Shown: one piece after another, positions 7,235 to 14,956 of the stretch
Numbering within the stretch: the first letter of the stretch is position 1
Layout: the number at the start of each line of letters is the position of its first letter
NCBI GenBank assembly: GCA_023389045.1
Contig: JAEWEZ010000054.1
Span: 1 to 20,860, forward strand
Source: Actinomycetes bacterium
GTDB lineage: Bacteria; Actinomycetota; Actinomycetes; Actinomycetales; Dermabacteraceae
Reading direction: 5' to 3'
DNA length: 20,860 nucleotides
The notes under the pieces: model-generated
The model's input: only the letters and a program-made list of their open reading frames with translations
Told to the model about the DNA's origin: nothing
Database searches by the model: none
Position numbers and translations under genes: made by a program

Positions 7235-9784
7235 TCAGCGTGGGCGCGTGAGGATGATCCGGGTCAGGGTTTCTGCCTCGGGGCGCAGCGGGTGGGTATC
7301 GGCCGACGGTGGCTCCGCCGAGGTGACCCCTGCCGGTGCATAGCGGCTGTAGGTGACTGCCTGACCGATCCGCGTGGCCGCCTGCTCGGCCTCCGCCCAG
7401 CGGTCGTCGGCAGCCGTCGGGGCTGCATCGCCTGCAGAGCCTGCCTGCGCTGCACTATCCAGTGCACGTGCTTGCGCTGCACTATCGAGAGCGCGCGCTT
7501 GCGAGACCACCCCCAGCAACGCCTCCTCAGCCGTCGCGCCCCGCGCCAGGCGGAGCGTCACCGGCGGGCTTCCCCAGCGGCCCGTCCACCCCCACCAGCG
7601 CACTCGGCGTTCACGCCGTGCCAGCGCTTCAACCACCTGCACCCAAGCCAGCTCCGCACACGCCCCCGGCCCGTCCTGCGCAGCCTGAGCCCAGCGCTCC
7701 TCATACCGTCGGGCCTGCTCGGCACGCATCCGGCGCCGCATAAGCACCACGAGCAGAACCGCTGCGATCAGCCCGGCAGCACCCAAAACCCACCCGAGCA
7801 CGGCACCCAGCCGGCTCTGCTCGCGCTGCTCACCGCCGCTGTCGGCCGCCGCACTGCTGCTGCTCGGTTCCGCGCTCGAGCTCTCCTGCCCGGCTCCCGT
7901 CGGCTCCTCCCGCGTCGGCTCCTCCTCGGCTGCAGCGCTCGGCTCCTGTTCCTGCGGCGCCGAGGTGCCCTCCGGGGGTATCTGCTGTTCGGACTCGGCA
8001 GCGCCCTGGGCACCACCACCGGGGATGCCCTCCGGCGGCGTCGGATCCACCACCACCCAGCCATACTCCGAACCCATCCACACCTCCGGCCAGGCGTGGG
8101 CATTCGCATTGGTCACCACGCGCTCCTCGCCGGTGACCTGCCCGCTCGTGTACCCCACTGCCACGCGCGTCGGGAATCCTCGGGAGTGCATCATCAGCGT
8201 GAAGACGGCCGCGAACTGTTCGCAGTAACCGATCTTCTCGTCGAGGAATGAATCGATCGGATCTTCGCCGGGTCGGGTCGGACTGTTCAGGGAGTAGTCG
8301 TACTCGCGCTGGAAGTATTGCTGGAAGGCGAGGGCTGTCTGATACGGGCCAAGATCATCGGCACTGTTCAGCCCCTGCTCACGGGCAGCCTTCGTCACGA
8401 CTTCCTCGGCGAGCGCCTCGACCCGCGGCGGCACCTTCACCGGCTGTTTCCCGTCGGCCGTAAGAAGCGCCAGATCCTCCCGACGCACCGTCGTGAGCGC
8501 TTCCGTTTCCGCAAGGCGCACGCTACTCACCCGGTAGCGAGCCCCGTCGAGCTGCAGACGAGGAGACGCCCCGAGAACGCTCACCGATCCCGTGCCCGGA
8601 TCGCCCAGCAGCGTGGACTTTTGCCCGTCCGGAAGGGCGAGCGTTCCCGTCGCCGGTTCCCCCGGGGTGGGGAGCAAACCGCCGCTGAGGGAGGTAATCC
8701 GCAGGTCTGCCGTGAAGCTCCGAGTTTCGGGGCCGACGGGAAGCCCCACCGCTTTCCCCGCCTTTGCCTTGGGATCGAAGGTGGGCAGTTCGCCCGCTTC
8801 CCGCGTGCCATTCGGACTTGATCTAAAGAGGTGCCGGGCGGCGTCGTAGCGGGTGAGCGCCTGCATCCGCAGATACCCGGGCTCCGGGTCGGAGGTGCGG
8901 TAGCGCAGCACCTCGGTGTGATCGCGGCGCAGCAGGCTACGGCGCACCGACACCTCGTGATCGACCATCGTGCCGGCCGGGAGGGTGTTCGATTCCCCGC
9001 GCCATGCATTGACCGTGTCGATGTTCAGCGGGTACGTGGAGGCGGTGAGCGCGGGTAGACGCGCACCGAGCGGGAAGGCCCCGAGCGCGGCGATCGCGAT
9101 CACGCTCAGGGTGACGATGGTGGTTCCGACGGGGCGGCGCAGGGGGCGCGCCTGCGGGCGCGTATCGCCGGTGACATAGACGGGATCGGCCTGCAGGGTG
9201 CGGGTGGCGAGCACGATGAGGCAGGCGGCAACCGGCCCGGCGATCACCAGCCAGGGACCGCCCGTGGGTTCTTGAAGCACCGGGAGCAGGCCGAGGACCA
9301 GGAGCAGAATCGCAGTGGGTGTATGCCAGCCGAGATCGAGGAACAGCAGGTCCAGGGCCAGAGCGAGCAGGGCTGCACCGAGGATCACCATCACGGCGCT
9401 CGGCCCGGCGAGCGCGATAGGTGGAACCCCGGCGCCCAGGTCGCCGAGGCCACTGACGAACATGTCGGGGATAACACCGAAGAGAGCGCGAAGGCTTCCC
9501 CGGGCAGCGGGCGGGCCGGATACGGCGGCCGCACCGAGCAGAATCCCGCCAATGGTCAGGAACTGCAGGAGCGGCACGATCACGGTGCCACGCATCCATT
9601 GGCGCAGCACGATCCCAACCAGCACCACGGGCACTGCGCCCCAGGCCACCGCGGTCATCCAGTCAGGGCTGCGCACGAGGATGCCGAGTGGCTGGGATGC
9701 CAGGGCGATGGCGAGCAGGAGAACAAAGCCGCGGATCGCCGCTGTGTGCCCGTCGATGGTGGGGCGTCCCAGCAGGGGGCTCAT
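7235..9784 (-). CDS. Membrane transglutaminase-like protein (DUF3488/TgpA type)
   Basis: 849-aa membrane protein, third gene of a MoxR-DUF58-transglutaminase operon. The ATG at 9784 overlaps the DUF58 stop as ATGA and has GGGGAGG upstream; an in-frame start further up would lie inside the DUF58 gene. Several hydrophobic helices fill residues ~18-190 and one more lies near 240. The extracytoplasmic transglutaminase core carries the thiol triad in order: Cys521 (GYCEQF), His563 (NAHAWPEVW), Asp580 (VVDPTP). An acidic Ser/Glu/Pro-rich linker, one more membrane helix (~LGWVLGAAGLIAAVLLVVLM) and a cytoplasmic tail follow. The tail contains a 9-residue tandem duplication. Members of this set are thought to act in envelope protein processing; the substrate is unknown. 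Confidence 0.92.
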   Translation of the reverse strand: MSPLLGRPTIDGHTAAIRGFVLLLAIALASQPLGILVRSPDWMTAVAWGAVPVVLVGIVLRQWMRGTVIVPLLQFLTIGGILLGAAAVSGPPAARGSLRALFGVIPDMFVSGLGDLGAGVPPIALAGPSAVMVILGAALLALALDLLFLDLGWHTPTAILLLVLGLLPVLQEPTGGPWLVIAGPVAACLIVLATRTLQADPVYVTGDTRPQARPLRRPVGTTIVTLSVIAIAALGAFPLGARLPALTASTYPLNIDTVNAWRGESNTLPAGTMVDHEVSVRRSLLRRDHTEVLRYRTSDPEPGYLRMQALTRYDAARHLFRSSPNGTREAGELPTFDPKAKAGKAVGLPVGPETRSFTADLRITSLSGGLLPTPGEPATGTLALPDGQKSTLLGDPGTGSVSVLGASPRLQLDGARYRVSSVRLAETEALTTVRREDLALLTADGKQPVKVPPRVEALAEEVVTKAAREQGLNSADDLGPYQTALAFQQYFQREYDYSLNSPTRPGEDPIDSFLDEKIGYCEQFAAVFTLMMHSRGFPTRVAVGYTSGQVTGEERVVTNANAHAWPEVWMGSEYGWVVVDPTPPEGIPGGGAQGAAESEQQIPPEGTSAPQEQEPSAAAEEEPTREEPTGAGQESSSAEPSSSSAAADSGGEQREQSRLGAVLGWVLGAAGLIAAVLLVVLMRRRMRAEQARRYEERWAQAAQDGPGACAELAWVQVVEALARRERRVRWWGWTGRWGSPPVTLRLARGATAEEALLGVVSQARALDSAAQARALDSAAQAGSAGDAAPTAADDRWAEAEQAATRIGQAVTYSRYAPAGVTSAEPPSADTHPLRPEAETLTRIILTRPR
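7446..7499. repeat. 27-bp tandem duplication inside the transglutaminase-like gene
   Basis: Units 7446-7472 and 7473-7499 differ at only a few bases and encode RALDSAAQA twice in the cytoplasmic tail. The repeat is in-frame, so it looks like a simple length polymorphism. Confidence 0.85.
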
Positions 9785-11226
9785 CGCACCTCCCCGATGG
9801 CCTGGAGGATGTCGCTCAGGGGGTGCGCGGTGCGTGCGCGCACCAGGATCCACGGGCCGCGGCGGCTGGCCTCTGGGGCGGGGCTCTCCCCGGGCTGGGG
9901 TTCCACAGCGGCGTCCCCGTCGGCGCGGTTTCTCCCCGCGCTTTCCCCGTCGGGATCACAGCGCACCGCGATGGCGATGCGCCGTGCGGCCCGCCCGGCG
10001 CAGCGATCCACGTCTAGACCCTCCAGGGGTTCCCGCGCCGCCCCGTCCGGGCCGGGCAGCGGAGCGGGACCCACCGCGATGAGCAGGGCGGTGCTCCCCG
10101 CACCTGCCTCGCCGCCCTGCAGCGGCTCGGTGTCCTCGAAACCGACCGCGGCCAGGCCGTGCAGCGCACTGCGGCGCCCCAGCGCATCAGCTTCCCGACC
10201 GATCACCCCGTCGTGCCCCGCACCGCCGATAACGCCACCGGAGCGCGTGCGATCACACCGCGTGATCTCATCCCCGCTCGCATCCAGCACCCGTACCTGC
10301 CAGCCATGCGCGCTCAGGGCGAGCAGCAGCGAGGCCGTGATCTCCACCAAGCGATCCTCCAGCGCAAGCTGGTCGTCCAGCGCACGCTGCCCCTCCCCCG
10401 GCGCGCGCCGTGCACTCCCCGTTCCCTGCGGTTCACTGCCGGGGCCGACGGGTCGCGTATCCAGCAGGATCACGGCTACCCGCGGGGCTTGCGGCTCCTC
10501 TTCGCGGGTCATCAGACGCCCGGTGCGGGCGGAGGCTTTCCAGTGGATCCGACGGATGTCGTCGCCCGGCGCATAGGGCCGCGGGATCGGACCCATTTCG
10601 CCCGCCCCCGGGGAGGGAGGAGCCGAGTGGCTTCCCTCCATGGCGATCCCAGCTGCGCGGGCAGCGGGAGCGCTCACCTCCTCCACGGCGGGAAGCGCCG
10701 TGACCTGGGCATCATCGTGCAGGGTACGCCGCAGATGGAACAGGCCGAGCGGATCGCGGATCGCCACCGTGAGCGGCCCGAGGGCGTGTACACCGCGACG
10801 TCGCACCGGCAGGCGGTGCGGCATGCGTCGAGTCAAGGACAGATCGCCGGTGCCGCCCAGCGCCTCCGGCAGATGTGCGCGCACGGCACCGCGCCCGAGC
10901 GGAAGCAGACCCGCGGGCGCCCCGGCGGGAAGCTCAAGCTGCACGCTGAGCACCCCGCCCACGGGCACATCGCTATCTCGCACCTGCCGCTTGGGGCGTA
11001 AACGGATCGCCGCCGGAAGGATCAGGGCAAAGCCCAGCAGCAGCGCGATGAGAAGACCGGCGGCGAGCGCACGCGGCGCCGCCAGCGCTGTCACATCCCC
11101 CAGGATCCACAGCGCCACCGCGAGTACGGCGAGACTCACGGCGCGCAGCGTGGGTAGCAGCCGCAGGCCAGGGCGGGGAATATCCCGACGGGGGCGGCTG
11201 TCGTGGCGGTCGCGCCGTGTGCTCAC
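9781..11226 (-). CDS. DUF58 domain protein
   Basis: 481-aa protein, second gene of the MoxR operon. The start is a GTG at 11226 that overlaps the MoxR stop as GTGA; no strong ribosome site is seen, so coupling to MoxR translation is likely. Two hydrophobic helices (~28-50 and ~52-74) are followed by a beta-rich region and the DUF58 signature RPYAPGDDIRRIHWKASART (~216-235). A von Willebrand A-like core begins near VILLDTRPVG (~252-261). The C-terminal third is rich in Gly/Ala/Arg and poorly conserved in appearance. DUF58 proteins are usually found with a MoxR AAA+ ATPase, and this gene order fits that partnership. The molecular role is not known from sequence. Confidence 0.9.
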   Translation of the reverse strand: MSTRRDRHDSRPRRDIPRPGLRLLPTLRAVSLAVLAVALWILGDVTALAAPRALAAGLLIALLLGFALILPAAIRLRPKRQVRDSDVPVGGVLSVQLELPAGAPAGLLPLGRGAVRAHLPEALGGTGDLSLTRRMPHRLPVRRRGVHALGPLTVAIRDPLGLFHLRRTLHDDAQVTALPAVEEVSAPAARAAGIAMEGSHSAPPSPGAGEMGPIPRPYAPGDDIRRIHWKASARTGRLMTREEEPQAPRVAVILLDTRPVGPGSEPQGTGSARRAPGEGQRALDDQLALEDRLVEITASLLLALSAHGWQVRVLDASGDEITRCDRTRSGGVIGGAGHDGVIGREADALGRRSALHGLAAVGFEDTEPLQGGEAGAGSTALLIAVGPAPLPGPDGAAREPLEGLDVDRCAGRAARRIAIAVRCDPDGESAGRNRADGDAAVEPQPGESPAPEASRRGPWILVRARTAHPLSDILQAIGEVR

Positions 11227-12272
11227 GGCACATCGGTCTGGGCGAGCACCTGCGCGAGCACCTCACCGGCGCTGGCGCCTCGGGAGAGGGCCTGCGGGGT
11301 CAGGTGCAGGCGGTGGCGCCAGACCGGTTCGATCACAGCGCGCACATCCTCGGGGGCCACGAACACGCGGCCGTCCAGAACGGCATGCGCTTTGGCGGCG
11401 CGCACCAGGTGCACGGCGGCACGCGGCGAGGCTCCGAGAACCACCTGGGGGTGGCTGCGGGTGGCATCGGCCAGGGCCACCACGTACTGCAGAAGCGGTT
11501 CGGCGGTGTGCACGCGCCGCACCTGGCGCACATGCGCGGCGACCGCTTCCGGGGTGGTGCGAGCGGTCAGGGCGTCGAGAACGTCGTGGTCCCCCTCGGG
11601 CACGGGGCCGGTCTGGGCGGCAAGCATCCGGGTTTCGGCTGCCGGCACCGGGTATCCCATCGAGGTCTGGGCCAGGAAGCGGTCTCGCTGCGCCTCGGGG
11701 AGTGCGTAGGTGCCGTCCATTTCCACGGGGTTCGCCGTGGCCACGACCATGAACGGCTCCCCCAGGTCATAGGTGGTGGCGTCGACCGTCACCTGGCGCT
11801 CTTCCATCGCCTCCAGCAGGGCCGACTGGGTTTTCGGAGAGGCGCGGTTGATCTCATCGGCCAGCAGTACCTGGGTAAAGACGGCGCCGGGGCGGAACTC
11901 GAAGCTACCGCTGGCCTGGTTGAACACACTCGCTCCGGTCACATCCCCGGGCAGCAGGTCCGGGGTGAACTGGATTCGGTGGCTTCCGGCGCCGAGGGCG
12001 GCGGCCAGGGATTTGGCGAGCATCGTTTTGCCCACTCCGGGGATGTCCTCGATCAGCAGGTGCCCACCGGCCAGGAGCACGAGCACCGCCAGGCGCACCG
12101 TGGTGGCCTTCCCCTCGATCACCCCGGTCACCTCGTCGATCACGGCGTGTGCGGTCTGCGCAATCTCCCGCGCTTCACCCTCACTGAGCAGGCCCTGCGT
12201 GGCTGCGGGGGCGGCATGACTGGACGCGGGGGCGGCATGTCTCGGTGCTGCGGGAGTGCGTGGCTGCGTCAT
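11223..12272 (-). CDS. moxR: MoxR family AAA+ ATPase
   Basis: 349-aa chaperone-like ATPase and first gene of the operon with DUF58 and transglutaminase-like proteins. The ATG at 12272 has AAGGAG 6 bases upstream. The N-terminal ~26 residues are a low-complexity Ala/Pro/His segment encoded partly by a short direct repeat (GCGGGGGCGGCATG twice). Motifs: Walker A IPGVGKT (77-83), Walker B VLLADEINR (135-143), sensor 1 VATANP (~177-182), and an arginine-finger-like DRF (~197-199). Family knowledge: MoxR ATPases remodel or insert cofactors into partner proteins, often with a von Willebrand A protein; here DUF58 is the likely partner (inference). Confidence 0.95.
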   Translation of the reverse strand: MTQPRTPAAPRHAAPASSHAAPAATQGLLSEGEAREIAQTAHAVIDEVTGVIEGKATTVRLAVLVLLAGGHLLIEDIPGVGKTMLAKSLAAALGAGSHRIQFTPDLLPGDVTGASVFNQASGSFEFRPGAVFTQVLLADEINRASPKTQSALLEAMEERQVTVDATTYDLGEPFMVVATANPVEMDGTYALPEAQRDRFLAQTSMGYPVPAAETRMLAAQTGPVPEGDHDVLDALTARTTPEAVAAHVRQVRRVHTAEPLLQYVVALADATRSHPQVVLGASPRAAVHLVRAAKAHAVLDGRVFVAPEDVRAVIEPVWRHRLHLTPQALSRGASAGEVLAQVLAQTDVP

Positions 12273-12509
12273 GCCGGCTCCTTAGTCATCGCAGGTGGCT
12301 CGTGGGGTGGTGGCTTACACCCGGTGGGACGGGGGGCGACAGGGAGGGCCCCTGCCATTAGGGTAGGTGTGGTCGGGATCGTGCGGGCTCCGGAAGCGCG
12401 GCCATCGTGTGGCGCTCGAGATGCTGGATTGCACCCCGACCTCTGTTCCGTTCACCACGGTCGGCTTTGCCTCACCCCAGGCCGTCGACCACGTCTGGAG
12501 GCGCTCATC
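12273..12509. other. Divergent intergenic region between moxR and the Pro-Thr stalk protein gene
   Basis: 237 bp with no convincing gene. A weak plus-strand promoter candidate (GCGACA at 12336-12341, 17 bp, TAGGGT at 12359-12364) precedes the stalk protein gene. A plus-strand reading frame runs open from the moxR antisense side into that gene, but no ribosome site or signal peptide supports a start earlier than 12510. Confidence 0.5.
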
Positions 12510-13595
12510 GTGTCGGCTCGATGGACCCACATTCCTGCTCGCGCAGCAGCCAGTGTGCTCCTCGCCGGTGGATGCTGCCTGGGAATCTCCGCAGTGGTTC
12601 CCGAGCAGGGATGGGCTGACGGCCCCGCGACGGTGCACGGCGTGTGTGGCGCTCCGACGCTCACGGCCTCTCCCGCGCAGGTGGACGTCGGTGGCTCTTC
12701 CACGCTGACCGGGCAGTGCACCGGTGGCGGAACGGTGCAGTTCTATGTGGACGGAACGCGTGTGGCGCAGGCCCGCCCCGATGAGAACGGGGACGTTTCG
12801 GTGCGCCTGAGCTTTGGGCAGCTCGGTAAGCACCAGGTGCAAATGCGCACCGCCTCCGCGAAGCAGGCTTTTGCGACGGTGACCGTCGTGGGTGCCGGTT
12901 CCGGGGATCCCACGGAGGGTCCGACGGAGCAGCCCACAGGCTCCCCCACGGAGCAGCCCACGGGCACTCCCACGGAGCAGCCCACGGGCACTCCCACGGA
13001 GGAGCCGACGGAAAAGCCCACTGACGAGCCGACGGGGACTCCCACAGAAACCCCGTCGGAGCCGCCCACGCAGACCCCGACCGCTGATCCGACCACGGCG
13101 CCGACCACCGAGCCCACCCCGAAGCCCACGGAAGAGCCGACGACCACGCCGGACCCGACGGAAAAGCCCGCCCCCTCCCCGGATGACGACGCCAGCCCGT
13201 CGGTTCCCCCGACGACCGGTGCGCCCGGCCGCGATGGCGGCGGAACGGGCACGTCCCTGCCGACGCGACCCGGGGCCGACGGTGGCACCTCCCGCGGTGC
13301 AGAGGCGGGAGCGCGAGCTGCGGACCGCGCGCGAGGCCTGCTGTCCCCCGCCCCGGGTGCTGATCAGCGCGATGCAGATCTGGCCGAGACCGGCCAGAAT
13401 CTGCGCTGGCCGATTGCCATTGGTGTGATCGTGGTTGTGCTGGGCATCGCTTTTGCGATCTGGGGTGCCGTGGCGCGACGCCGCAGCTCTGCGGCTGATC
13501 CCGCGCAGAGCACGGAGCCGTCGGAGGATCTGACCTCCGCGGATGACTCCGCAGATGACTCTTCGAATGCCCCTGAGGATCCCACCGACCGCTGA
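12510..13595 (+). CDS. Secreted Ig-like / Pro-Thr-repeat surface protein with LAETG sorting motif
   Basis: 361-aa predicted wall-attached protein of unknown function. The GTG at 12510 is chosen because GGAGG lies 8 bases upstream and a signal peptide (~1-38, ending near GWADG) follows. Visible regions: a small Ig-like beta domain with a Cys pair (~45-130, from CGAPTLTASP to TVTVVGAG); a stalk of PTEQPTGTPTE-type repeats (~133-225); a Gly/Ala/Arg-rich stretch; LAETG at 291-295; a membrane helix (WPIAIGVIVVVLGIAFAIWG); ARRR; then an unusual acidic Ser/Asp/Glu tail of ~40 residues. Normal sortase substrates stop shortly after the basic residues, so it may instead remain a single-pass membrane protein. 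A role as adhesin or stalk is inference. Confidence 0.8.
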   Translation: MSARWTHIPARAAASVLLAGGCCLGISAVVPEQGWADGPATVHGVCGAPTLTASPAQVDVGGSSTLTGQCTGGGTVQFYVDGTRVAQARPDENGDVSVRLSFGQLGKHQVQMRTASAKQAFATVTVVGAGSGDPTEGPTEQPTGSPTEQPTGTPTEQPTGTPTEEPTEKPTDEPTGTPTETPSEPPTQTPTADPTTAPTTEPTPKPTEEPTTTPDPTEKPAPSPDDDASPSVPPTTGAPGRDGGGTGTSLPTRPGADGGTSRGAEAGARAADRARGLLSPAPGADQRDADLAETGQNLRWPIAIGVIVVVLGIAFAIWGAVARRRSSAADPAQSTEPSEDLTSADDSADDSSNAPEDPTDR

Positions 13596-13616
13596 GCTTC
13601 GCCGGCACTCCGAATT

Positions 13617-13635
13617 CCGCCGGCGCTGCCGGCGG
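13617..13635. repeat. GC-rich inverted repeat at the left island junction
   Basis: CCGCCGGC (13617-13624) and GCCGGCGG (13628-13635) flank GCT. The right arm begins exactly where the truncated resolvase stops resembling the family. It may terminate the stalk protein transcript (no T-tract), or mark the break where chromosomal and island DNA joined. Confidence 0.55.
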
Positions 13636-13711
13636 CGCGTAGCTCGGCCTCCTGTGCCTCAGGGTTCTGCTCGCGGCGGGAGACGCGGGCGTAGCCGATG
13701 AGAGTGCTCAT
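13628..13711 (-). pseudogene. Serine resolvase, N-terminal remnant (28 codons)
   Basis: From the ATG at 13711 the protein reads MSTLIGYARVSRREQNPEAQ and on to RAAG, the start of a serine resolvase with the catalytic Ser at residue 11. Family resemblance ends there and the frame runs into unrelated DNA. It is similar to, but clearly diverged from, the complete resolvase at 17036-17617, so it is not a recent copy. A 20-codon ORF (13770-13708) overlaps its start as ATGA. The 164 bases up to the fic gene hold nothing else recognisable. Confidence 0.8.
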
Positions 13712-13875
13712 CGGTCGCGCTCCTCTGGCCCGCGGTCACGGTGCAGCCACCGCGACAGACGGTCACTCATGGACTCCTGCCGGCGCGTGGACGCCTGCCG
13801 GGTCGCATCCGTCGCAGGGCTCGGGAAGCTCGCGTCCAGCAGCGGTGAACGAGTGGGGCCAGAAGGACCGGCTGC

Positions 13876-14535
13876 TCAATGGCCGCCGGGCCGGTCGATC
13901 GTCAGACGACGGAACACCGGGTGCATTTCCTCGGGGTGAGGAGTCCGCTCCCCCGGGTTCGGCCGGCTGAGGTCCGAGAAGTGGTTCCATGTGCCCGGGG
14001 GGACGCGCTCGAAGTCGAGCGCGAATCGCGGGGACTGGGCCGCGACGTTGTGCAGGAACTCCTTCGTGGCGCGACCGTTGCCCTCCCGGAACGGGTGGGC
14101 GTGGTTCAGCCACGCGAAGGCCTCCGCGATGCCCTGGGAGAACTGTGAGCGGTCGGCGCGCTGCCAGTCCACGGCGCGGACGCTGCGCGCCATCTGGTGC
14201 AGCGCCTCGGGGATGTCTCGGGAGCCGTTCTCTGCGTTGGCGAAGAAGCCCTTGGGGCCCTTGGCCATGTCCACGGTGCGGAGCTGTCCCGCCCACTCGT
14301 AGACGTCTTGGAAAAGGTGCGCATGGATCGCACGAACGTGCCGCGCGTCGTAGGTACGTGGGATGGTCACCGCGCCGCTGTGAAGCTCGCTAGTCCGTCG
14401 TGCTGTGCGGTGGTACTCGATAGCACGAAGGGCAGCTGCATCGCGAAGTTCGTAGCGGTTGCGCAGGACACCTTGCCCATACGCGTCGATCGTCTCGGGG
14501 TAGAAATACGACTCCCACGTGGTGAAGTCTGGCAT
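13876..14535 (-). CDS. Fic domain toxin (AMP-transferase type), intact
   Basis: 219-aa Fic protein, predicted to transfer a nucleotide moiety (usually AMP from ATP) onto a target protein and so act as toxin to the VbhA-like antitoxin encoded just upstream. The ATG at 14535 overlaps the antitoxin stop by one base (TGATG). The target-docking flap region reads LRTVDMAKGPKGFFAN (~86-100) and the active-site loop HPFREGNGRATK (147-158), giving catalytic His147. The family motif ends in Arg (GNGRxxR), but here the last position is Lys158. In class I Fic modules that Arg pairs with the antitoxin glutamate, so this is a notable variant. Chromosomal target unknown. Confidence 0.92.
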   Translation of the reverse strand: MPDFTTWESYFYPETIDAYGQGVLRNRYELRDAAALRAIEYHRTARRTSELHSGAVTIPRTYDARHVRAIHAHLFQDVYEWAGQLRTVDMAKGPKGFFANAENGSRDIPEALHQMARSVRAVDWQRADRSQFSQGIAEAFAWLNHAHPFREGNGRATKEFLHNVAAQSPRFALDFERVPPGTWNHFSDLSRPNPGERTPHPEEMHPVFRRLTIDRPGGH

Positions 14536-14777
14536 CAGCCGGCCCGCTGCGCGGTCAGCCCTACCCTCGCCAGGGACCTGCGGTCGTACTCGTCGCCGGT
14601 GATCGCACCGGTAGTGAAATCGACAAGGTCGCGCACGTCTTGGTAGTTCGGCTGCCAGCCCTCGTGCCAGTTCGCGGCGAGGGCCTGCACGACGGCGCGA
14701 CGCTGCTGCGGGGTCAGGGGCTCAAACAGCTCGGGCCAGCGTCCCTCGAGGTTCATCGTCGTGTTCTGCTCGCTCAT
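14535..14777 (-). CDS. VbhA-like antitoxin of the intact Fic module
   Basis: 80-aa antitoxin that should bind the adjacent Fic protein and block ATP positioning. The ATG at 14777 has AGGAGG with 5-base spacing. The C-terminal VbhA-type signature is visible as DVRDLVDFTTGAITGDEYDRR. The inhibitory helix appears as ANWHEGW (35-41): Glu39-Gly40 of the (S/T)xxxE(G/N) motif is kept, but the Ser/Thr position is Ala35. A second loose match (TMNLEG, 7-12) lies nearer the N-terminus, outside the usual alignment. It is followed by fic with a one-base overlap and preceded by a small ORF overlapping as ATGA, so the group is probably translated as a coupled unit. Confidence 0.85.
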   Translation of the reverse strand: MSEQNTTMNLEGRWPELFEPLTPQQRRAVVQALAANWHEGWQPNYQDVRDLVDFTTGAITGDEYDRRSLARVGLTAQRAG

Positions 14778-14956
14778 GGCGTCCTCCTAGCGGCCGTACG
14801 GATCAGTCTAGATCGGGAACCAGAAACGTCCCAGAGGTGGTTCTGGTCCAGCGGGTTTGCGATGCTGGATGTCGGCGCGTCCGGCCCCAGGGCTGCGCCC
14901 GGCTTGGCCAGCGCGCGAACGGCATCGACGTGACGCTGTATCTCCTCAGAGTCCAT
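14774..14956 (-). CDS. Small hypothetical protein between HTH and antitoxin genes
   Basis: 60 codons from an ATG at 14956 that overlaps the HTH gene end by 11 bases; its stop overlaps the antitoxin start as ATGA. The first ~44 codons (from MDSEEIQRHVDAVRALAKPG) show the high third-position GC expected of a real gene here. The last ~16 do not, and they coincide with the operator-like repeat at 14807-14847. No domain is recognised and there is no clear ribosome site, so it depends on coupling if real. It may instead be a chance frame over the antitoxin promoter. Confidence 0.4.
   Translation of the reverse strand: MDSEEIQRHVDAVRALAKPGAALGPDAPTSSIANPLDQNHLWDVSGSRSRLIRTAARRTP
14807..14847. promoter_or_regulatory. 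Operator-like element upstream of the first vbhA gene
   Basis: TCTAG (14807-14811) is followed by inverted arms ACCAGAAAC (14819-14827) and GTTCTGGT (14840-14847), which pair over 8 bp with one bulged A across a 12-base spacer. The same layout occurs upstream of the HTH gene (15423-15484) and the second vbhA gene (18625-18665). It lies 30-70 bases before the antitoxin ATG, a fitting place for promoter control. Confidence 0.6.

Noticed and set aside
11217..12509. Upstream extension of the Pro-Thr stalk protein frame
   Set aside because: Covers moxR in antisense. The ribosome site and signal peptide support the start at 12510.
13364..13711. 115-codon minus-strand frame as one complete gene
   Set aside because: Only the first 28 codons resemble a resolvase; the rest is antisense to the stalk protein gene, so it is a truncated remnant.
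13763..14296. Alternative frame through the first fic gene
   Set aside because: Out of phase with the Fic motif; Arg/Pro-rich shadow translation.
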